5,613 bases of DNA from Candidatus Saccharimonadia bacterium (GTDB taxonomy: Bacteria; Patescibacteriota; Saccharimonadia; Saccharimonadales; Saccharimonadaceae). Positions 1 through 4,705 of this stretch are shown piece after piece (positions within the stretch are counted from its first letter, which is position 1; each line of letters starts with the position of its first letter). Where the stretch lies: contig JALRDS010000075.1 of NCBI GenBank assembly GCA_023259925.1, positions 1-5,613 on the forward strand, given 5' to 3'. The notes under the pieces were generated by a model. It was not told the origin of the DNA, made no database searches, and saw nothing but the letters and a program-made list of their open reading frames with translations. A program made the translations under genes and the position numbers.

Positions 1-317
1 ACACTATCAAGTGTGTCGCTACCCATATTACTGAGTAATCCCACTTTGTAGGTTTGCCGTAGCTCCACCAAACGGTCCATAAGTGCTTGATTTGGCGATT
101 GCTTATCTTGCATGGCTTTCGCTACTTCCGCAGCGTCAACACCAGCGAGTACTGCTATCTGAGCTAGAAAGTCCTGACTGGCTATATAGCCATGATCGAA
201 TGCGTGAATAAGGTCGTTCAAGGCCTGGAAGTTATCATCACCGACTAAATTATATATGCGGTTTAAGTCGTCCCAGTACAACACGCCAAAACAATCAAAA
301 ATCAAAGCTTTAATCAT
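1..317 (-). CDS. HAD-superfamily hydrolase, N-terminal part (C-terminus beyond left edge)
   Basis: The minus-strand frame starts at ATG 317-315 and runs off the left edge after 105 codons. Residues 4-14 read ALIFDCFGVLY, a HAD motif I with nucleophile Asp8. Residues 92-97 (VGLLSN) form motif II with Ser96. Between them, about residues 18-85 are helical and fit a C1-type cap, so a haloacid-dehalogenase-like (HAD-IA) phosphatase or dehalogenase is likely. Motifs III (Lys) and IV (acidic) would lie outside the window. The second Asp of the usual DxD is absent (Phe10); dehalogenases carry a D-x-Y form and some phosphatase-like branches a D-x-G form, so the substrate cannot be told. The start is fixed because motif I follows immediately, as in most family members. 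No Shine-Dalgarno is visible; a TATACT box lies 7 bases upstream. It follows the 203-residue gene by 21 bases. The family call is firm, the substrate unknown. Confidence 0.88.
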   Translation of the reverse strand, partial: MIKALIFDCFGVLYWDDLNRIYNLVGDDNFQALNDLIHAFDHGYIASQDFLAQIAVLAGVDAAEVAKAMQDKQSPNQALMDRLVELRQTYKVGLLSNMGSDTLDS

Positions 318-330
318 AGTTACTAGTATA
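318..330 (-). promoter_or_regulatory. Candidate leaderless promoter (-10 TATACT) of the HAD gene
   Basis: On the minus strand TATACT occupies 330-325 and is followed by seven bases (AGTAACT) and the ATG at 317. Transcription from such a box would start at or next to the ATG, giving a leaderless mRNA, which suits the lack of a Shine-Dalgarno. I see no good -35 at 16-18 bases (the 17-base position reads CGTCTT). The box overlaps an 8-base palindrome TACTAGTA (328-321), and AGTTA (340-336) is repeated inverted as TAACT (322-318). The box matches the one ahead of the 827-residue gene, which strengthens the call. Confidence 0.4.
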
Positions 331-338
331 CCGGATAA

Positions 339-950
339 CTAGAGACTAAGACGAAATGAGCGTTCAAAGGGAATGTAATCTGCCGAGTCAGGGATTTGTT
401 CAAGGAACAAGTTTGTGAGTTGCTCACGCGATGCATCAAGCGATCCCTTTGAACCACTGCAGGTTGATGTCCATAGCATTTTTACTGGGCTACCGCCAGA
501 TAACACTGCATATTCGTAGACATAGCCAGTGGCACATATACCGCGTAGATCATCCTCTGTTTCCTGGCCCTTCATAAAGTTTGCCTTATCGAGCGCATAG
601 ACGAATTGTTCGTAGGCACGGGTATTATTACTAAGCGTTGTGCCATCGGTACGTGACTCCAAGTAGCCCTCGTAAGCTGTAATAGATCGTTCCGAGTTTG
701 AAATTTCTACTTGGTAGCTTTTAAACGCTTCGTCAGCCACAATTGGACCACGTACAGTCAATTGTACGCTGCGTCCACCGGTAGTATTGAGAAGCGCTTC
801 CCTGCCTTCGTCTACAAGTACTGTTTCTTCAGATGAGTCGCCACTAGTAAATATTGCGCGACCGATACTCACAATAGCGGCAATGGCTAGTGCAATAACG
901 ATAATGGTAATAATAATCGGCAAAGCCTTAAAACTGTTACTCCGTTGCAT
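339..950 (-). CDS. Membrane-anchored protein with probable extracytoplasmic domain, function unknown
   Basis: 203 residues, ATG 950 to TAG 341-339. The N-terminus is a short polar, positively charged stretch (residues 1-8, with Arg3 and Lys8), then a hydrophobic segment at about 9-30 rich in Ile, Ala and Val, followed by Arg31. I see no lipobox Cys and no prepilin G-F-x-x-x-E site, so an uncleaved anchor with the remaining ~170 residues outside the membrane is most likely. The outer part is polar, mixed alpha/beta in appearance, and has just two cysteines, Cys139 (in RGICATGYVYEY) and Cys164 (in LWTSTCSGSKG), which could form a disulfide. I do not recognise the family. The start lies 9 bases after the stop of the nuclease-like gene, so it is probably the third gene of the same transcript; no convincing Shine-Dalgarno is present. 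It might be a partner or sensor for the large membrane protein, but only the gene order suggests this. Confidence 0.8.
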   Translation of the reverse strand: MQRSNSFKALPIIITIIVIALAIAAIVSIGRAIFTSGDSSEETVLVDEGREALLNTTGGRSVQLTVRGPIVADEAFKSYQVEISNSERSITAYEGYLESRTDGTTLSNNTRAYEQFVYALDKANFMKGQETEDDLRGICATGYVYEYAVLSGGSPVKMLWTSTCSGSKGSLDASREQLTNLFLEQIPDSADYIPFERSFRLSL

Positions 951-959
951 ACTTATATG

Positions 960-1808
960 TTACCACTTTTTTGCAAAAATGTCCAGTACTCTGCGATCAT
1001 CGATACTGTTAAACATACGCTCGAGCAGCAGTTTAAACCTAGCTGGCTCATCAAATGCAAAGGTATGGATATATCCCACGGTATCTGGTCGAATACAAAG
1101 CAATGTTACGGGTACCGTGTCTCCATTATGGTGTTGGTCATGGGTTATAAAGTCTTCTTCATCTGCTTTCAGTAACTGCGCATCACTGATGTGCCCATGT
1201 TTAACAAGTTCCTCCAGTCGATGCCGATAGGCACTTGGGGTTTTACAATCAATGTACATGCGTTTTTCTGTACCCGGCTGAATAATCATCATATCGATGC
1301 CGAATGCATCTTGGGTGCGTGAAGTCATGCGTACCTTGTAGCCAAGTTGCTCTGCCGCTGTATAGACCGCAATTTCCCTGCCCAGCCCACGCACAATGGC
1401 CTCAAACTGCTCACCACTAAACATTGGCGACTGAACGCTACGGCAAAATCGTTCCATCTCTAAGCGTAACGATTCAGGTAGCCCCACACGCTGATGGATT
1501 GGTGTAAGCAGCACAAGCGAAACGAAGGTGTCATTGAAATCAATTAATTCAAATAGCCGTTTGTGTCGATTGTGGTACCCATGTTTATGGATATCCATTT
1601 GCCATTGTGCTTTGACTGCCTGTGGCGTTTGCGCAATAAGTAGCAACCGGTAGTATGTTAGCCGTTCATCAAGCTTGTGAGGCTCTGGGGTTTCACGTAA
1701 CGTTTGCACGTACAACGAGGCCTGTTCAAGCGTACGAATTGTCTTAAGCGTTTGATAGTGTAGCGTACTCTCACCTATTCGTTTACTTGGGATAAATCGA
1801 CGCCACAC
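960..1808 (-). CDS. PD-(D/E)XK nuclease-like protein with uncharacterised N-terminal helical region
   Basis: 282 residues, GTG 1808-1806 to TAA 962-960. The C-terminal half carries what looks like a PD-(D/E)XK (restriction-endonuclease-fold) core: a helix with Glu145 (GLGREIAVYTAAEQLGY), a strand ending in DAFGID with Asp172, then a strand MYIDCK with Asp187-x-Lys189. The order E, D, D-x-K with these spacings fits the family's metal-binding set. The first ~130 residues are mostly helical and rich in Arg, Lys, His and Gln, and match no domain I know; they might bind DNA or a partner. No signal peptide or membrane segment is visible, so the protein should be cytoplasmic. GTG is the only plausible start near the preceding stop (TAG, then two codons, then GTG); no clear Shine-Dalgarno is seen, so translational coupling with the 827-residue gene is likely. 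The fold could serve restriction, repair, DNA uptake or transposon resolution. The fold call is moderate; substrate and role are unknown. Confidence 0.8.
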   Translation of the reverse strand: MWRRFIPSKRIGESTLHYQTLKTIRTLEQASLYVQTLRETPEPHKLDERLTYYRLLLIAQTPQAVKAQWQMDIHKHGYHNRHKRLFELIDFNDTFVSLVLLTPIHQRVGLPESLRLEMERFCRSVQSPMFSGEQFEAIVRGLGREIAVYTAAEQLGYKVRMTSRTQDAFGIDMMIIQPGTEKRMYIDCKTPSAYRHRLEELVKHGHISDAQLLKADEEDFITHDQHHNGDTVPVTLLCIRPDTVGYIHTFAFDEPARFKLLLERMFNSIDDRRVLDIFAKKW

Positions 1809-1814
1809 GAGAAG

Positions 1815-4298
1815 CTACACTTTCTTGAGTAATCGCCAAATAGCGAACCCAATTAGTCCAAATGCAAGCAGTGCAAGTAGAATGTAGGTGTAGCCTTTTA
1901 AAAGCCAGAGTACCGATACTGCCACGCCAATTGCACCCCACTGCACTGCAATTTTTTTACTCATTACTACACCAGCCACAATTAAGAGGGTGTGCTCTAT
2001 CAAAAACAGTAGTTGATAGCCATCACCCTCAGTGAGCGCGAATAGTGCAGTCGGTACGCTAAAAAAGACCAGCGCTACAATTGCACGGACTGTCGCATGT
2101 TCACGCTGGCGCCGCAAATACAGTAACCCAGCTAAGCCAATCACCATTGCCCACCAGTGTGTATAGATAAGTGCATTTGTATCTGGATAAACATAGCCGA
2201 TGAGTCGCTGCAAACAAAGCGTAGCAATATACATAGCAATTTCATAGTAAAGCACTTGTTTGCGAACCAACCCCTCGTAGGCAACTATGGCCGCGAGCGC
2301 GCAGCCGGTCAGTGCCGCCGCTACTGTAGTTTCACTCACCCACATCAAGACCAGCGTAACAAATGAAAGCAGTGTTAGCGTCGAAGCTAACATAATCTGG
2401 CTTCTTGTTTCATCGCTCGAGTCTGGTTGAGCAAAGTACCATCTGAGTGCATACCACGCTACACCCAGTGTCCATGCTGTTACCAACCACGACCAGGTCA
2501 TGCTATCAAGAAACGCTGAGTACAGCGCATATACACCACAAACAGCCACGAGGTTTGATACAACATGAATAGCTGGCTGACGCTCAATAAAGCTTGCCAG
2601 ATACAGCAACCCGGCGATACTCGATACAATTGCGCCTATCCACCACTGGTCCGCACTGATGAGTGCAAGTAACCCAGCCTCAGCCGCAAACACCATGTAC
2701 AATGCCGACATGACGTACTTGTACGCCGTACGGCTAGTATTGAGTGCAGCTCGCGCTCCTATCGCTAACCCTGTTGTCATCAACATAGTCAGCGCCACAT
2801 ACTCTACCCTTGGCTCCGGATCAATCACGCCAAAGCTAATTGTGAACGGCAATAGAGCCGCAGCGACTACGCCAGCCATACCAAGCACCGCGTTCTTTAC
2901 GATATATAGCTGATGAGCACTGATAACACCTAAAATAATAAGCCCAGCGCTCACCTGAACCATATTCCCTAGCCAGCCGAAAATAGCAACGGCGATAAGC
3001 CCTTGCGCCACCCAGAACCACCATATTTCACGAGAATCAAACGATCGGCCTATAAGTGATATACCGTACAGCACTACCGCACCCGTTAACAATGCAAAAC
3101 TTACCCACGGCCAACTTTCAGTAACCAAATAGGTAAACGACAAAATGAACGATAGCCCCGTAACACGCGTTAGTACCCACTCTAGATACTTACTCGTATC
3201 TTGCTTGCCATATCCAAGCGAATGTACCGCATAGTGTAGCATTCCAACACCACTAATGATTGTGTAGTCGCCGGCACTTAATACATCTAGGCCAAGTATG
3301 CTTCCAAGTAGCGCTACCGGTGCCGCCAACTGTGCATTTTGCTCTAATGGCAGCTTAAGTTCGTGCGGAAGCCATGTAGGCGACTTGTGGCTAATATATT
3401 GCAGCACAGTACTCGTGAGGATAATTGCTACGAAATACCACACAAAAGGTGCATGTAATGCGGACACGCTCGATGTGACGACTGAAAATACAAACGCCAG
3501 TGTAAGATACGATACAATCGGTTTTTTTAGCTCAAGAAGCGCCAACCAGAATCCAGCTAGGCCAATCAATGAAGTGAGCCACCATACCAATGGACCATCG
3601 TCTACCACATAACTATAGAATGCTAAGCCTACGAATGGAATCAGCGCCAGCCCCGTGCCTACAAAGGCTACACCTGCCGGCTGGAGTCGTTCACTAATTC
3701 GGTGAAGCACCATGCCTACGCCGTAGAATCCAACCGCCACTATAAGCACCAAACTAAACTTTATAAATTCTGGCAAATTGGTACCGAGCCCTATAAACAG
3801 TGCCGCTGCACCAACTAACAAAAAGGATGCGACGTACAGCAGTGTATTTATATTACGAAGCTCCTGCTGCTTTTTAGCTGCAGCAATTTCTTGCTCAGTT
3901 TGAACAGGCTGAGGAGCTTGAACCGCCTGATGGCTATACCTTGCAAGCTGGTCATCAGCTACTGAGGCTGCTGAAACGCGCTGCACCTCCTGTAATGCTT
4001 GTCGGAGGCCATCTTGAACTGCAGGATCGACCGCTTCGCGTATGCGGGCTTCAATCGCCGCAATAATTGCTTCGACATCATCTGATATCGGGTCGGGATT
4101 GGTCTGTTTGCCCTGATGAACTGTCGCTGCCTGAGCAGCCGATTGAATGGGTGTATGTGCTGACGGCTTTGTAGGTATAAACGCAAGTATCGCCAAAAAA
4201 CCAAAGTAGATGAGCCATAATCCCGGAAACACCCACCAACTATAGAAACAAACAACGAATCCAAGTAATGCATAAATCCATTTAGTCGATGTAGTCAT
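1815..4298 (-). CDS. Very large polytopic membrane protein (DUF2157/DUF2339/SCO7613-like architecture), function unknown
   Basis: 827 residues, ATG 4298 to TAG 1817-1815. Two hydrophobic segments at about 8-22 and 24-41 form an N-terminal hairpin. A soluble linker follows (about 43-148), rich in Ala, Gln and acidic residues, with a helix at 73-110 that could be a coiled coil, ending in a charged patch AAAKKQQELRNIN. From 151 to the end there are about 25 further hydrophobic segments with short loops, many starting or ending in Trp/Tyr; the protein closes with WRLLKK. A tail-less run of helices after a Q/A-rich linker resembles uncharacterised large membrane families such as DUF2157, DUF2339 and SCO7613-like proteins; I infer likeness of architecture, not proven homology. 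There is no visible transporter, transferase or flippase motif. It is the first gene after a promoter with its -10 box 8 bases before the ATG, and is followed after 6 bases by the nuclease-like gene. It may be a scaffold, channel or envelope protein; none of these is shown. Confidence 0.87.
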   Translation of the reverse strand: MTTSTKWIYALLGFVVCFYSWWVFPGLWLIYFGFLAILAFIPTKPSAHTPIQSAAQAATVHQGKQTNPDPISDDVEAIIAAIEARIREAVDPAVQDGLRQALQEVQRVSAASVADDQLARYSHQAVQAPQPVQTEQEIAAAKKQQELRNINTLLYVASFLLVGAAALFIGLGTNLPEFIKFSLVLIVAVGFYGVGMVLHRISERLQPAGVAFVGTGLALIPFVGLAFYSYVVDDGPLVWWLTSLIGLAGFWLALLELKKPIVSYLTLAFVFSVVTSSVSALHAPFVWYFVAIILTSTVLQYISHKSPTWLPHELKLPLEQNAQLAAPVALLGSILGLDVLSAGDYTIISGVGMLHYAVHSLGYGKQDTSKYLEWVLTRVTGLSFILSFTYLVTESWPWVSFALLTGAVVLYGISLIGRSFDSREIWWFWVAQGLIAVAIFGWLGNMVQVSAGLIILGVISAHQLYIVKNAVLGMAGVVAAALLPFTISFGVIDPEPRVEYVALTMLMTTGLAIGARAALNTSRTAYKYVMSALYMVFAAEAGLLALISADQWWIGAIVSSIAGLLYLASFIERQPAIHVVSNLVAVCGVYALYSAFLDSMTWSWLVTAWTLGVAWYALRWYFAQPDSSDETRSQIMLASTLTLLSFVTLVLMWVSETTVAAALTGCALAAIVAYEGLVRKQVLYYEIAMYIATLCLQRLIGYVYPDTNALIYTHWWAMVIGLAGLLYLRRQREHATVRAIVALVFFSVPTALFALTEGDGYQLLFLIEHTLLIVAGVVMSKKIAVQWGAIGVAVSVLWLLKGYTYILLALLAFGLIGFAIWRLLKKV

Positions 4299-4306
4299 TA
4301 CCCTGG

Positions 4307-4335
4307 AGTATACAGTGAGTAAAAAAAGAGCACAA
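4307..4335 (-). promoter_or_regulatory. Candidate leaderless promoter of the membrane-protein / nuclease-like operon
   Basis: On the minus strand TATACT lies at 4312-4307, directly preceded by TG (4314-4313). Seventeen bases upstream is TTGTGC (4335-4330), which matches the first three bases of the TTGACA -35 consensus. Eight bases (CCAGGGTA) separate the -10 box from the ATG at 4298, so the mRNA would start at or within a base or two of the start codon. The AGGG in this gap is too close to the ATG to act as an ordinary Shine-Dalgarno. The -35 region overlaps the hairpin of the upstream gene's terminator. Confidence 0.5.
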
Positions 4336-4348
4336 GCAAAATGTAGCT
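4321..4348 (-). terminator. Weak intrinsic terminator after the polA / PNPOx-like unit
   Basis: On the minus strand AGC-T-ACA (4348-4342) can pair with TGT-GCT (4334-4329), six base pairs with one bulged T, around a 7-base loop TTTTGCT. One C follows and then seven T (4327-4321). The stem begins inside the TAG stop codon of the PNPOx-like gene. The stem is short and only half G/C, so termination may be partial and some transcripts could read into the next gene. An alternative fold of the 5' arm is the palindrome at 4340-4353. Confidence 0.45.
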
Positions 4349-4353
4349 ACATT
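4340..4353. repeat. Perfect 14-base palindrome (possible operator)
   Basis: AATGTAGCTACATT is identical to its reverse complement. It covers the last two codons' bases and the TAG stop of the PNPOx-like gene and lies just upstream of the candidate -35 box (4335-4330) of the next operon, a position where a dimeric regulator could bind. It shares its left side with the terminator stem, so it may also be only a by-product of that hairpin. No second copy is seen at the other promoter. Confidence 0.4.
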
Positions 4354-4703
4354 AGATCGACAGGCCGTTTAACGAATGTTTCATCGTTGAGCCAGCAATC
4401 CTTAGCGACAAATATATACCGGCCAAGCCCTGGTTTAGTTTCTTCAACAAGACGTACCGTACCGTTCATATAGAGGCCTGTTTGCTCATTCTCGTCGCTA
4501 TAAAACATAGTCACAGCAACAGAAGGTCGCTCTGTAATTGCAATCGAATGCACGGTATCAAGTCGCGAGTCCCATGTGAACTCATTTTTACTATGCCCCA
4601 GCACCCTAACCGGTACAGCCCACGGCGTGCCGTCTTCTAAGGTAACGGCAAGCACCATGTACTTTTGCTTACCCAGCAGCCGCTGGAGTCTCTGTTGATC
4701 CAT
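4347..4703 (-). CDS. Pyridoxamine 5'-phosphate oxidase-like FMN-binding split-barrel protein
   Basis: 118 residues from ATG 4703-4701 to TAG 4349-4347. The N-terminal two-thirds follow the PNPOx-like split-barrel pattern: a first strand KYMVLAVTLEDGTPWAVPV (residues 14-32), a central FTWDS (42-46) followed by HSIAI, then PSVAVTMF (60-67) and GLYMNGTVRLVEE (76-88). Proteins of this fold bind FMN, F420 or haem as dimers and act as reductases or oxidases; the true pdxH extension is not present, so vitamin B6 synthesis should not be assumed. I chose the ATG because GGAGG ends 7 bases before it; a longer TTG start at 4721 would put the Shine-Dalgarno inside the protein and add only a poly-Gly leader. 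The start is 2 bases after the polA stop, so both are likely one transcript and translationally coupled. The C-terminal 30 residues are less typical. The fold is well supported, the substrate unknown. Confidence 0.85.
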   Translation of the reverse strand: MDQQRLQRLLGKQKYMVLAVTLEDGTPWAVPVRVLGHSKNEFTWDSRLDTVHSIAITERPSVAVTMFYSDENEQTGLYMNGTVRLVEETKPGLGRYIFVAKDCWLNDETFVKRPVDLM

Positions 4704-4705
4704 CA

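Noticed and set aside
951..962. TATAAG box (957-952) as a promoter for the 203-residue gene
   Set aside because: It is one base from the ATG, too close even for a leaderless start; co-transcription with the preceding gene is simpler.
787..1230. 147-codon open frame on the plus strand
   Set aside because: It is antisense to two well-formed minus-strand genes, spans their junction, and its Ser/Ile-rich product looks like an antisense translation with no domain features.
3298..3612. 104-codon open frame on the plus strand, and a similar one at 2659-2913
   Set aside because: Both are opposite the 827-residue membrane protein; Ser/Asn/Thr-rich products are what antisense of hydrophobic codons gives. 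No start signals seen.
3959..4273. 104-codon frame on the minus strand overlapping the start of the 827-residue gene
   Set aside because: It lies within the larger gene in another frame; the Arg/His/Gln-rich product has no recognisable feature, and the larger frame has a clear membrane-protein composition and promoter.
1815..4298. Frameshift or fusion of two membrane proteins in the 827-residue frame
   Set aside because: The frame is continuous with even hydrophobic-segment spacing from residue 151 to the end; the only break is the N-terminal soluble linker, which is ordinary for such architectures.
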